64,000 nt of DNA. It comes from Talinum fruticosum (taxonomy: Eukaryota > Streptophyta > Magnoliopsida > Caryophyllales > Talinaceae). Below the pieces are notes generated by a model. That model was not told where the DNA came from, made no database searches, and saw only the letters and a program-made list of their open reading frames with translations. Shown here piece by piece: positions 23,441 through 36,504 of this stretch. The stretch covers positions 3,596,001 to 3,660,000 of the forward strand of contig JAITYX010000032.1 of NCBI GenBank assembly GCA_021018815.1, written 5' to 3'. The position numbers and the translations under genes are program-made. Positions within the stretch are counted from its first letter, which is position 1. Each line of letters begins with the position of its first letter.

Positions 23441-24889
23441 CATAAGTTAATCCTATTCAAGTAGGTTCTTATACCTTGTACATGTTTGTTTGGAGTGGTT
23501 TGATAATTATTTCAATAAATGAGATATTAAATTTGAATATTGTAAATTGAAAAAAATGCGATAAAAGAACTCTACTCTTTAAGGAAAAATATTTACTCGA
23601 TTATAATTAAATTGAGGATTCAAAAAAAAATTAAAAATTGGAGGATCAAATATTAAAACAGAGGAGGTTCATAAGGCTTTTAACATAATAAAAGTGCGTC
23701 TTTTCTTACCAATTAAAGCTCAAATCAAAATTATAGGTTAAAATTTGGGTAATCTCTCAAATTAAATTTTGTAAGAAAATATACATAATCTAACAAAAAA
23801 TTGAGGTAGCTTCTTCCGCTTTCATCTATCTAAACCTAAACTTTGTAACAAAAAATTAAATTTTGGCCTAATTAAAACTAGTGGTAAACTCCTCTTTTTC
23901 AATTTTTTCAATCAAATCAATATCTATAAATATTTTTATTTTATTTCTAATAAATTATATCTCTTTTATGTGAGATTTTGGAATTTGCTTTTTTTTTTGT
24001 TTACGTGAGAGCTTGGATTTCTGTCATTTTTTGTGAGAGTTAGGGTTTCTCTCATTCTTGTAAGAGTTTTATTTTTTACCTTTGTAAAAATGATTTCTCT
24101 TGCCAATACGTGAAAGTTTTAGTAAGGATATTGTTTTGAATGAATGATATATTTTTGATACTTTTGTCAATTATTTTCATTGATTTTGATTGAAACCGAT
24201 TTAACAATATAAATTTATATGGCTTAATCAAAGTGATGTTTCCTTCAAGTTGGATATAATATATCACACAAAGATCTATTTTATGAAGTTATATAGTAAC
24301 TTTGGAAAGACATATTAAAATCGAATAATATCGTTTGTGGTTAGATTGATGCTCGCAACCGCAAGTATACAATTGAAAAAAAGTTATATTTACCATTAAT
24401 TTTGTTAAAATAAATATATGTTTTGATATTTTATATTTATTCTTATTAGAAAATTATCTTTATATATATATATATCATATGACTTTTATCAATGATATTT
24501 CTCTTGCTATATACAAAAATAAAGCATAATATCTTATTCAATTCAACAACAAAGACTATGAATATTAATTATATATCGTCAAAATAGTTGGAGATATGAA
24601 ACCGTTGAAATGTGACCATCGTGATTTTAATTGAGGTTATTATATAAGTTAAATTAATTAATTAATTTTAATTTAATAAATTAAGTCAATTAATTAAAAT
24701 ATACGTGAGTGTATATTTATAATTTTATTTTGTGCAAAATATTAAATATTTATATAACTTTAATCAATAGAATATATTAATTTATTTATTAAGTAATAGA
24801 CTCGGAGTAAATATGTTAATTATTTTAATTTAACCTAAAATTATGCGTAATAAAATTAATGAAAGTGGAAATTTGTGGCTTCTTCAATG
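23441..24889. other. AT-rich gene-free region
   Basis: No gene seen. Short imperfect repeats of a GAGAG(C/T)TTGG-like phrase occur at about 23965-24075. A GTGGCTTC...GAAGCCAC hairpin with a nine-base loop (24874-24898) sits at the right edge, just before the purine-rich block. Confidence 0.5.
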
Positions 24890-24899
24890 TTGAAGCCAC

Positions 24900-25380
24900 G
24901 GGGCGGGGCGAGAGAGCGCAGCACATAGAGGAAGAGAGGCAGAAATAGAGCCGGAACGCGAGAGCAAGACCGGAGAAAAGAAGGAGCCGAGCGAGTGGAA
25001 GAGCAGAGAAAGAGGAGACCCGAGCGAGAGGGAGAGCAGAGCAGAGAGGGCGGAGGCGAGAGTGACAGCGAGAGCAAGAGCTCGAGCAGAGAAAGCGAGA
25101 AAGAGCGAGAGACTGAGACAGAGGCAGAGGCAGAGAACGAGAGAAGGAGAGCGAGAGTCTGATGCAGGGACAAACAGAGACAGCGAACGAGGGTTAGGGA
25201 GCGACTCTGGGGAGAGCAAGAAGCACAGAGACAGGGACAGAAAATGAGGGCGAGAGACCTGAAGTAGAGAACCAGAGGGCGAGCGAGAGACGTAACAGGT
25301 AAGGGGGCAAGAGCAGCAAGAGATAGAGGGGATCAGAGACCGAGCTAGAGAACGAAGAAGAAGAAGAGGGAGGAAGCAAG
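24900..25380 (+). repeat. Purine-strand (GA-rich) block
   Basis: Nearly 500 bases in which the + strand is overwhelmingly A/G, built from irregular GAGAGCGAG and CAGAGAC words, with GC content far above the flanks. Open frames here (Ser/Leu-rich on the minus strand) are composition artefacts. Confidence 0.85.
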
Positions 25381-25439
25381 GCGATTTTCGGAAGTTCTTC
25401 ATCTGCCATCTTCACCCGAATCAGATTCCAAACCCTAAT

Positions 25440-27843
25440 AATTCGAGGTGCATGGTCTTATATTCTAAACTATGTTAGATTCGAACTAAATTGATTTGGT
25501 ATGAGAATTCAACTCCGTGTGGTTTATGAATTTGTTGTATTTGTGATTGAATTTTAGTTTGGAGTATATTGTGTTGTTGATTATGTGAAATTGTGGAATA
25601 AGCTAAACATTGGAGTAACTTTGAATTGAGAAATAGAATTAGTGGATTGATTGGGTATAGATGGAATTGTGGAAATTGAATCAGATATGGGGACCGATAG
25701 CTGTTTGTGATTATTTTGGCTCGTGGGAAACAAAATTAATGAATTGGCAAGTTAGGGAGATGCAATATGAGAGTTTGAATCGAATATGATAGTCTGTGAT
25801 GAGTTGTAATTGTTTGGGTTAAATTGTAACTGTTTGTGGAAAGTTTGTGATGTGTTGTGATTGTTTGGGTTAAATTGTAAGTGTTTGTGGTTATAGTGGC
25901 TTGTGTGAAATTGAAAAATTGACAAGTTTAGGGAGAAGTAGTGTGAGAAATTGAGGAGAAATAGTGGTAATTGGTGGCTGTTGTAGTTGTTTGCAGCTTG
26001 TAAGAATTGAACGTTGTAAATTCATAATAACTGCTGCCATTCATTTAAGGTGTGAAAATGGTACAAGTTGGTGGCATTGGTGTCTGTTAGAGCCAAACCG
26101 GGAGGGGGGCAATTTGTTGATTAGATTCGCTTTGACCTCTCTCGGTTAGTTGTATTTAGCTATCTCTTGATTTGTAATTACGAAGTTGAACTAGCTGAAT
26201 GAGTTTATTCCGTAAACCCCGAAATTGAGGTGAATAGAAACAAACTGAATCTGAATTGATTCAAACTTGAAACGAGCTGAATAACGCAAATTTTAACCAT
26301 GTATGTTGGATTGCAAGGCTCTTGTTTGGTAAAGAATTAGTTGTGCCTTTGTATGTTGAACTCCCGATTCGAGACGTGAATTATTAATATGGATGCGGGA
26401 ATACTAAAATATAAAGGAAAAAGGAAGTTAAAGATTGGGGTTATGCTAGTTATTGGTGTGATATTGTTACGATTCCAAGTGTTTTGCTATGAACATGTGA
26501 AAGAATATGCTAGCGTGAATGATTGAACTTGATTGTGGTTTTGAATGACGTATAGTTAAACTCGATTTAAAACCAAGAATTTCTCTTGTAAGTTTAAAGT
26601 TCAGTTGTTTACGCAAAATGATCCTTGAATATGATTTCTTGATATTTTTTTAATGATTTCTTGATATTTGCTTTTCAAACTTGAAAAATGTGTTCCAAAG
26701 AAGTGAATCTAAGTGTGGAAGGGTGGCAAACCGTGCATATGCCTTCTGTTGTGTTAAATGACTTGAGAATGCTTGTTGAAACAAAGTTTGATGAGTGAAT
26801 CACATTGGTTGAATTAATTTTGGGCTAAAGATTGTTTGGCATAGTGGAAGGGTTCGGTCTTCGGTCTTGCGTATTAGGATGCCTCCCAACCTTGTGTATT
26901 CAGGTTGGTGATTCTTTTCTCGACTAGGAAAGTGAACCCTTCTAATAGTTTCACTAGAAGTAGGTTCTGGGAGCTTGGGTCATGGGGTTGCGTATCACCC
27001 CGAAAGCTATTTGGCTTTAGTTTAAGTCTAAAGCTCTTGACGGATGCTCAATCTTCCAAACAATTTGTTGATGAGTGCAGAACAACATTGTTGAGAAATG
27101 ATTTCAGTTTTAATGCTGAGTTTTACCCTTGTTTTGGTGTGAGTACTCGGGAGGAACTTGCATGGGTAAACGTTTCAATTTTTCGTGTATTAAAAGGATG
27201 TTTTGAAAATCAAAATGATGTAGTATGATAATATTGAGTAATGGATACTAGTATGTGTATTATTATGTGAAAATGATTTATGATTTTAGAGTATAAGGCT
27301 ATTAACTCGGAGGATTGGTGCTCACCCCCACATATTTACTCTCCTGTTGTAGTTACTCCTTAAGGTGATTCCCCTTGTACCTTTAGCATATTCTAGAAAC
27401 ACTTACATTGATGCTCGTACTTTATGCAACGGCTTGCTCGAAACATATATTTTATATGTTCTATTGGTTGGAGATGTGTAACTAAGTTTATATACTTTAT
27501 GTAAGTTGTGTCTTATGCTAGTTAGATTGTTTTTAAGTTTTAAATGCATGTTGGTCGGACTCGGGATGTGACCGTCAAGTTGTTGATCTTCGAGCGTGTG
27601 GCTCGTCAAGCATATCTATTGTAGTTTCTTATGCAGGTGTAAGACATTAAGCCTAGAGGAAATAGTTAAACTACAAACGGAAATTTGCCGAAATTTTTCG
27701 AAATTTTTAAAAAATAAGAGAAAACACCTTTGTTACCTAAATGGAAGCTAGAAAACCAAACTCGACACCTTAATTAGCCTTAAGGGTTCCTTTCAGAGAA
27801 TCCTAGCGATGTAGTACTCCATTAGCGGGAGTAGGGTGTTACA
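25440..27843 (+). mobile_element. Possible solo LTR or LTR fragment of a Ty3/gypsy element
   Basis: Non-coding, mid-GC sequence ending in GGGTGTTACA at 27834-27843, the 3' terminus I associate with plant gypsy (Tekay-like) LTRs, with a GGTGCTCACCCCC phrase at about 27316-27328 as seen near the end of such LTRs. No primer binding site or internal domain follows. The left boundary is unknown and may include the purine block. No target-site duplication was found. Confidence 0.35.
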
Positions 27844-28269
27844 TGGAACCTCTATCATATTTTATTTTGATGGACTTTGGATTTTAGCTCATTCAGAGTT
27901 TGAATTTTACTAGTCAAAACTTCACACGAGTTATGCAGGGTGAAATTATTTATTAATATTATACGTTAGTATAATATTATGACAAGATGATTATTAATTG
28001 TCTAAGATTTCTATTATTTGCAATTATTATTAAAACAACCTCCTGAAAAAATTCACTTTGGAAAAACAATAGTACTATACAATAAAACTTTATTGGGCTT
28101 TGTTGTTGAGCCATTTACTAAAAATTGATTTTGGCCCAAATCAAGAATTATTACCTTAAAGGGGAGAAAAAAGGGTCCTAAATCCCTGTGGTTAAGGTGG
28201 CTATTTTTGATGTGTAGTATTTACCCCCGGAGATCCTGAGCCAAACCTTTGAACCATCTTATTTTGATG
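27844..28269. other. Spacer before the CWF19-like gene
   Basis: AT-rich, no coding frame. Probably contains the promoter of the CWF19-like gene, but I cannot point to a TATA box. Confidence 0.4.
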
Positions 28270-29832
28270 TGAAATCCAGGAGGGAAACAGAGACCGAGCC
28301 CGGAGGAGAGGAAAGGAGTGAAGGTTAGAAGGGGACGAAGAGAGGGGGGAGAGGATTGGACAAAGATTTTGCGAGCTAGCGTTTTGCAGCGAGTAATTCA
28401 GTCCTTGTTTTCTTAAAATATGATTTGTTACGGGTAAGCTAATTGTGAAATTGATATCTCAATGTGACAATTGTATACCTAATTTCATTCACTAGTTAGA
28501 AACTCACTCTAAAAATTCATAAATTGCTTAATAGTTGACGCGAAGAGTAATGGATATGCTAGATTTAAGATTTTGAGGTGTATTGATCATGCTTGCATTA
28601 GATTGAAAAATCACTTGAATTAGGCTAGGAGAACGAAATGGTGGAACGTAGGTCGAGATTTGGATTTTAGTACCTTAACTGTACTGATTTTGATTTTCGT
28701 AACTTACTATTTTGGATGAATTTGCTGAATTTTTTTTGTTGTAGTTTACTAATATTATTTGCCATTTTTCTCCATGAATTTTTGTTGCGTAGAATATGAG
28801 GACAAAAGTTTGGTAATAAAATTTTGAGCTCAATTGGCTAAATATATAAAGAGGAGTGATCTTTTGCTCTAAATTTAGAATCTGGGCCAAGAATGTGAAT
28901 AATATTCCGGGAGGGGGTGGCATTAAAGTGGGCTGGAAGTCAAGGAATGCGCGTAGGAGGGCTGGGAAGACATTGTTAGCCATTCATGAGTTCCTATTGT
29001 TGCTAAGCATATAAGTGTGTTCTGGGGAACGGTTGGATTGAGGGAGAAGATTGGGACTTGGGATGGGGAGGGGTGGTACAGAGTATAGCTTTTGGGCATC
29101 ACTTTGTTTTCTGTTGTTTTAATTTGCTAAAAATTATTGGAGAACTTGGATTTGTAGATTTTCATTGTCAACAAACGTCTTTTGCTCAATTTAAACAAAT
29201 TGGAATGCTTGATTTGAAGAGACGGAAACTATGAAAATCAAAATTGTGGGAATACTCATTATATATCTTAGTTATCTTTTGCGCTATGGGTTTTCCACAC
29301 GTTTACCTCCAAAGTAGGGTGAAAAATGTGTAACAAATGTTGAAGTCTATTTATAAGGTTATATAAAAATGTGAGAAGTTTTTATACAAAAGAAAGGGTC
29401 TTGAAAATTTTCATTAGTTTTACATGAATTTACTTTCTCCACTCCTACGCAAAATTTATTTGGTGGTGTTTTGTTCAGCTAAATTTAAACCAAACAAAAT
29501 TTTCATTTCAAATAATACATTGAATTTACATATTTAAGCTCATTGGGGATTAGATTTTACTTCTATAATTATATCATGTGATTTACGTTCTATTCCCATG
29601 ATTTTGGTGGGTTGTGCTAAACAAAGTGCATTGTTTTGGTCTGTATTTACGCAGATTTGTGGTTGATGCAATTAGACGAATTGTTGGAACCTGGCCAGGT
29701 TTCTATTTGTCATCACTTGGAGTGCTAGTTTTTGACACCATCTCTGTATACGATTAGCTGAACAATTTGGTTTTCTTCATATTACAGAGATCACAGAACT
29801 TTACATTGTCATCATAAAGTTGTGGCAACAAT
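28270..29832 (+). other. 5' leader and leader intron of the CWF19-like gene
   Basis: A GA-rich probable leader exon (about 28270-28433) ends at ACGG|GTAAGC. An acceptor ATTACAG at 29780-29786 returns to the leader 46 bases before the ATG. The leader intron is therefore about 1.35 kb. Inferred from splice signals only. Confidence 0.45.
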
Positions 29833-32800
29833 ATGTTTTCAGGTGTCAAGTTCATCTCCCGTGACGAAATCAACACAGTAAATCATAACAGCCCTTTTAT
29901 TATTATAATAATTGTTGTTCCCCCTCCCTCTTTTCTGGGGGAGGGGTGGGATAGTGTAAAATATGTCATGTTTTAAATTGATTAATTTCTCCATTGTCTC
30001 AGCCAATTAGTGGAGACTTGGATGATTCCAGGAAAGAGGGTAGAAAATCAAAAAACAAGCGGGAGCAGAAGAGCAGGAGGAAGAAAAAGGTGCAGTGTAG
30101 TAGTAGTTCAGATGATGAACACGAACAAATTAGGAAGAAGTCCAAAAAGAAGAAGTGGTACTCATCCGATGAGTATTCCTCTTCTGATGATGAGAGTGAC
30201 AACAGTTTCGAAGAGGATGAGAAAATGCACAAAAGGCAGAAGAAGAAGAAAAATAAGAAGGGTAAATATCATGAGAGTTCTGGGGATGATGTTGTCAAGA
30301 TGTCTAAAAAGAAATCAAAAAGAAGCAAAAGGGAGTACTCTTCAGAGGATTATTCTTCACATAGCTCTAAAGGTGAAGAGGATGATAATCGAGTAAGAAA
30401 AGAATATATTAAGGGGAAAGACAAAGTTCGGACAAAAGATGAAATGGATACAGCTGGTAGATAATTATAGCAACTTTCATTTGCTGATTATTTCAGCATA
30501 CTGTCATTTCTATACAAGATTGTCTATAATGTGGCTTGATTCGTTATTTTGTCTCTCTTTTTGGGTATAAACATAGATGGCGCTGGAGTCTCTGTAAATG
30601 ATGTTGATATTGTGAGAAGAGAAATGGGATTAGAGTGGATGCTTAGACCAGCTGAAAGAGCAAAGAAAAATGCGGAGCCCACTTCTGAGCAGCAGCCTCA
30701 GGAGCCTCCAATTGAAGAGGTAGGCTATAACACTTTCTATCTTGTTCCTTGCTATTGATTGGTTTGTTACTCAAGAGTATGACAGCATAGAATTGTAATT
30801 AGTCTATCTAATCATGGGATCTTTGTATAAGGTAGGTTTATTGTGTTCATTTATGTTGGTTGTAGGTGTAAATTGGTAGCCTTTGAAGCAAACATATGTT
30901 ATGAAAGAAATTAATCATATAGATGCTTACATAGAATTGTTGACTGAAAAGTGTGGGCATGTTTTAAAGAATAGTGATTGCACCACCACCAACCACGAGT
31001 CCTAGCATGGTTTCATGGATCCTGCCAAAATGGTAGGTATAGGATGATTGAATTGAAAAACATATTTTACAATTGGAAACCTGTGATTTTTAACTATCCC
31101 GTTGTTCAGTCAAATGACAAACTTGATGACTCTGAAGTTGGATATCTTTTTGTGAGTCAATGCATGTTGTGTCATTGTCTACCCAAAATCAGTTTTGCAG
31201 CCTTACTGATGAATTTATTATTCTAGAATTGTGATTTATAGGGTACATAAAAATCTTGTCAGTAGGATTTTTAGGTTTCTACAATTTATGCCAAAATGAG
31301 TGACATGCAATGCAACTTATTGGATGATATAGGCATAGACCAGTTTAATCTGGGTTACTAAATCTATTCCTTCTCTCTATGAGTGGCGGACTATGATTGC
31401 CCTTTCGGCCACGATCAAATTATGCACTTAATTTACTCGACCTGTCACCATGAACAACAAGAACCACGACATAGATTGCCCCTGTGCACCATATGCAGAG
31501 ATCTAGACATAGGCAGCTTTGCCCTTGCTAGGAGAGACACCAATTTATAGATATCCACAAAATGTTTTGTAGGAAATATTTTTCTAATTAAAAACCTTGT
31601 CTGGAAGAAAAGGGGTGGCCTGGGGGAGGGGTCAAGTGTGACCCATTATCACAACACATATGGAAGACGAATCCTATGTACTTCTAGTGATTGTGAAGCT
31701 TCAATATTTTCTTGTTGAAATTTAAATAGGGTAGGAATATACTGCCAAACACAATTGATCAAATTCTGTGACAATTAGCTCTCCAGCTTGCTGCCTAGCT
31801 CCACCGTCAGGTTTCAAGATGCCCAATTATTTGTTAATTTGTGTACAACATGCTTTTCCCTGCCAGCCACTTAGGGTGTGCTCTGTGTAGGCTCGAAATG
31901 CACGAGGGACTTCACTGGATTACTTTTCCTTGTAACAGAAAGCTAACCCCAAGGAACTTAATCCATATCTGAGGGACAATGGAAGTGGTTATCCTGAAGA
32001 CGCTGATCAAACAAGGACTAAAGGCGACCGGCTTTTGTCATCTTCTGTGGTTGGTGATGGGGGAGCAAGCTGGAGACTGAAGGCTTTGAAGCGTGCACAA
32101 GAGCAAGCAGCTCGTGAAGGCCGAAATCTTGAAGAAGTATACTGTGGTTTCATATTCTTTGAATGACTAGTAATTATGATCTTAAGGATAATCTGATATT
32201 ATAATTTCTTCATTAAATCCTTCAGGTTGTTCAAGAACGGTGGGGATCTCTAGGTCATCTGGCAGTTTCTGTGGCATCTGGTAATGCTGCTGCTCCTCGT
32301 GCTCATCTGCATGCTATTAAGTCCCGGAAGGTGGGGACACCTGAAGAAGTTGGATCAGATTTGAATAATCAATGTAAAGGGGATGCTGGAAAGGTGATTC
32401 TGATTTATTTTGCTGGTTATTGATCTATAAATCTGTATTACGTAGCTGAGGTCAAATTTATGTGTTTTTGTATTTGACGAACTCTTTCTGCAGCCTCTGA
32501 TATTGGTTATTAAAAATTTTGATTCTCGAAACGGTTCTAGCATCAACTGTAGCCCTTATGGTCACGGGTATTATGCCTTGGGGGCAGTTGGTTTTATACA
32601 AACTTAACTGTAAAGCATGTTATGTGATATCCAAAGATTTCATTGAGGTCATGTTCCAAAATGTTTCATTTCCAGAGTCTCTCTCTCTGGACCAGCAGAT
32701 CATTTCCTCCCGCCGGCTGCTATTAATCTCCATTCTATTTGGATTGTCCTTGATATCTGATTTGAGGATACTTATTTATGTATGTAAATAGGATTTTAGT

Positions 32801-35800
32801 AATTACACAATTTTTTGGTTTAAGTAATTATTTTCGCAACATTTTCTGTTAGTGTATTTTAGCTAATGGCACTTATCCATTTCCATGTTTTCCGTTGTAC
32901 TAAGTTCTGTTTGGTCAAACCATCAAATCTATCGGGTTTTATTTGCTATTGCTAGCATTAGTCTATAGCTGAGGAAGTTTTGCGTGTATCACTGTTGCAT
33001 GCAGGATTTAGTTATTATGATGTTTTCGGGTAAAAATCTTAATGCATTCAATTATATTAAGCTAAGAATTTTGTATAGCTGGTTTGCTGAATTTTCTTCT
33101 TTTAAGTAGTTAATGGTCTTCTATCCTTTTAGAATTAGTTTTTCCAATTTAGTATACATGGGTTTGTTAGCAGGTATATGAATAACCATCTTCAGAAAGA
33201 GATTTATGTTTTTTTTAGTGTTGATGCCCATTGGGAGGATGCACTTCAGGGATTTTCTATTGGTGCAATATTATTGTTGATTTTGATTCAGCAGTTTTAG
33301 CTGTGAAAGTATTGTAGAGCTCTCACACATTAATCTTGTATCTTGTTATGGTTACCTCCCCACAGTTTCCCACTTCAGATTCTGCAAACAAATTGAGTGC
33401 AAATAACATAAGCTCCTGATGTTTGTTAGTTGGTGTTGTATTCTCCAGGAAGTTGGACGTGAGTACCTGAAGGATGTTTCTATACGACATCCTAAAATGC
33501 AAGCTCCCAAAGTTCATGATTCATTGTCCTGGGGCAGAAGGAAGGGTCAATATATGCACAAAAAGGATGCTGAGCTTGTCTCGAGAGCTGTTTCTAGCAT
33601 AAACAAATTTGCTAATGATGGGAACTTTATGAAGGACATCATTAGGCAGAATGATAAAGCTGAAGTTGGCTCTCCTGATGCTTCGAATTCGAAATCCAAT
33701 GAAATATGTGAGCCACAATCTGATTCAGCTGTACAAAAATCCTTTGAGGAGAAGCAGCCGTTGAGTGCTAACCAACTTGCAGCAAAGGCTATGCAATTAC
33801 GGCTTAAAGGCAAGCATGAAGAGGCTGAAAAACTTTTGGTGAGACATTGCTGGTGCTTTTTTGTCCTGACTATGGTAGTTTTCTGTTTGGTCCTGACTAT
33901 ATATCTTAAAATTTATTTAGGATGATGAGTGAGCTTGTAAATTTTGGACAGTGACAGATTAGGTGACTGTGCAATTACTCTGTTAGTCTTTTATGTGTTT
34001 GCATTTCTCTTGGTTAAATGGGGTTGTCAATAGGTCCTGGGAGATCTCATCTGACATATGATATCAGAAAAGCAGAAATCAACTACAGAGACTTATCCAT
34101 TAGTATTTTTGTTTAGATGACTCTTCTGCTACAGAGAACTCTGCCTTTCTTGATGTTTTAATGTCTGCTTAAGTAGAGTAGGGCAGTCGGCTGTGTGATT
34201 CAGCGTGGTGGCAATGAATCTGTTCCGCTTAAATTTTCTGCAGTGATATATCCTTCTTTATGCATAGACTATGAAGCTAAAAATAAACAAGAACCAGGAA
34301 TGATTACTTAGGATCTCTCTGTAAGATGTCAAGAATTACCCAGTGCTGAGTTCGGTTTTGCTTGCTAACAAGAAGTTTTTGTGTGATTGTTCTTTATCAG
34401 AAAGAAGCAGAAAACACCAAAGCAGATCACGATAAGGGGGACAGGTTAATGAAACTCAGAAACGATATCAGTGCAAGCAGGTATTGCATAGTGCCCTTAC
34501 TAATCTTCTCTGAGGGTTGGTATAGACTGTGGCCTTTGAATGCCTTTGTGGTAATGGTGCTGGACTCATACTATGAGTTTTCTTAATGTTTTCTTAAACA
34601 AGGCCTCCTACGATTACCATTAGATTTTGTTTATCTGCTCTCTTGATATGGAGTACATATATACTCTGTAGATATGCTGCACAAGACATAACTATGCGGA
34701 AAAAGGGGAAAGAAGATGATAGTGATATCCATTTGGCTCAAAGTATAATGAAGAACAAACAATATAGTATGTCTACTCAGGCTGATGATGAATATGACTA
34801 TGATGGGGCTCCAACCAAAAAGAGCAGGAGAAAAGGAGCAGAGCATAATAATAGTTCAGATACCAGGCAGCATTTGGCAAAACGCATCATAACCCAGCAG
34901 GAGCGCTGCATGTACTGTTTTGAGAACCCAAAGAGGCCTAAGCATCTTGTTGTAGCTATAGCCAATTTTGCCTACCTGATGCTACCGCAATATCAGCCTG
35001 TTGCTCCTGGTCATTGTTGCATTGTAACTTTGCAGGTAGTGTCTGTTTACCTTCTGTGTAGATCTTATTTCTGTGCTTTCAAATGTGCTTCAAGGAAACT
35101 CTCAAATTACATCGTTGATTCCTAGTTTGCCTTTCTGTGGAGAAAGACAGATAATAATAATCCTTATTTGTCGGGTGTAAAGGCTTAGAAGTATATCTTC
35201 TTCTTATGCAAGTATCTTCCTGTTCTAATTTCTCATGTATCCATTTCCACAGCATGAACAAGGCACACGAATGGTGGATGATAACGTTTGGGAAGAGATA
35301 CGCAACTTCAAGAAATGCCTCATTATGATGTTTGCAAAGCAAGATAAAGAGGTCATCTTTTTGGAAACAGTCATGGGATTGTCCCAGCAACGTCGTCATT
35401 GCTTGGTTGAGTGCATTCCTTTGCCCCAGGAGATTGCCAAAGAAGCACCTCTTTATTTTAAAAAGGTTGGTATTATCAATTGTTTTCTTAAGATCTATAA
35501 TCGTGGATGTGATGATCACTTCTTGTGCCCCTCTGAGTTGCTACCTGCTCCCCCTTGATCTTCATCCCCTTTTTAACCTGACCAAACAATCACATTTCTA
35601 GTGAACCAAAACCAGCAAAGCACTCCCCCACCCCCCACCCCCGCGGAAACGCAAAAAAAAAAAGAGGAAAAAACAGAAGTTGACCAGCAAGAGCATGAGA
35701 TCCTCTCAACATGCTTGTGCACATGCAATTGGGCCCCTTACTATCAGCAGCTTCAGGTGAGACCCGAAAAACTATAGTGCTTGTGTGGGACTTGGCCAGG

Positions 35801-36504
35801 CAGCTCAGTGATGCTGCCATCTTACCATTTGATAAAGATTGTATACTAACGGTTCATTTTATTTGGTCAAATACTTGCTCCGCTGCTTATTATCTCAGTT
35901 AATTGGTGGGATTTTGTATACTAAACATGCCTCTGATACCTATTTAAAGTATTGCCATTTGATTCCTTGCCAACCTTGGTAGCATTTAGGACTCTTGTGT
36001 TAGTTCCAATTGCAATGTCAAAGAACTATTCTAATAATCCAAAGATTGTTAACTTTGACCTTGTAACTTTGGTTTTGGTCTAGACTGAATTTGCTGCTAT
36101 TTAATCTGCCATTACTTGCTTCTCGAGCGATTTTATGATGGGTCATTTTCTTTCTCTTCCTCTTTGTTCTCCAGGCAATTGATGAGGCTGAAGATGAGTG
36201 GAGTCAGCACAATGCTAAGAAATTGATTGATACAAGTCAAAAGGGGCTGCGGTCTTCAATCCCCAAGAACTTCCCCTACTTCCATGTGGAGTTTGGCTTG
36301 AACAGGGGATTTGTACATGTGATTGATGATGAGACACAGTTCAAAGGCAGCCTCGGTCTTAATGTCATTAGGGGCATGCTACAAAATCAAGATGAGGATA
36401 TGTACCGTCGTAGGAGGTATGAATCTATTGATGGCCAGAGGCAAGCAGTTGCATCCTTTGCCAAGGAATGGGAACCCTTTGATTGGACAAAACAGCTGGA
36501 CTAG
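29833..36504 (+). CDS. CWF19-like protein (CwfJ family splicing factor), ten coding exons
   Basis: Coding exons: 29833-29877, 30003-30456, 30577-30719, 31939-32136, 32226-32393, 33449-33838, 34401-34480, 34672-35035, 35253-35465, 36175-36504. All introns are GT-AG and phases agree, giving 794 residues. The start MFSGVKFISRDEI matches the plant family start. Residues 20-165 are a Lys/Ser/Asp-rich disordered region; about 565-690 is CwfJ_C_1, a HIT-like domain with ERCMYCFENP and PVAPGHCC; about 690-790 is CwfJ_C_2 (AIDEAEDEWSQHNAKKLID, NFPYFHVEFGLNRGFVHV). Relatives (fission yeast Cwf19, human CWF19L2, Arabidopsis At1g56290) act in late spliceosomes and lariat handling. No frameshift is needed. 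Slightly longer than the Arabidopsis protein, mostly in the disordered part. Confidence 0.92.

Noticed and set aside
24856..25415. Overlapping Ser/Leu/Arg-rich open frames on the minus strand
   Set aside because: They arise because a polypurine strand has few stop codons in its complement. No motif, no conserved start.
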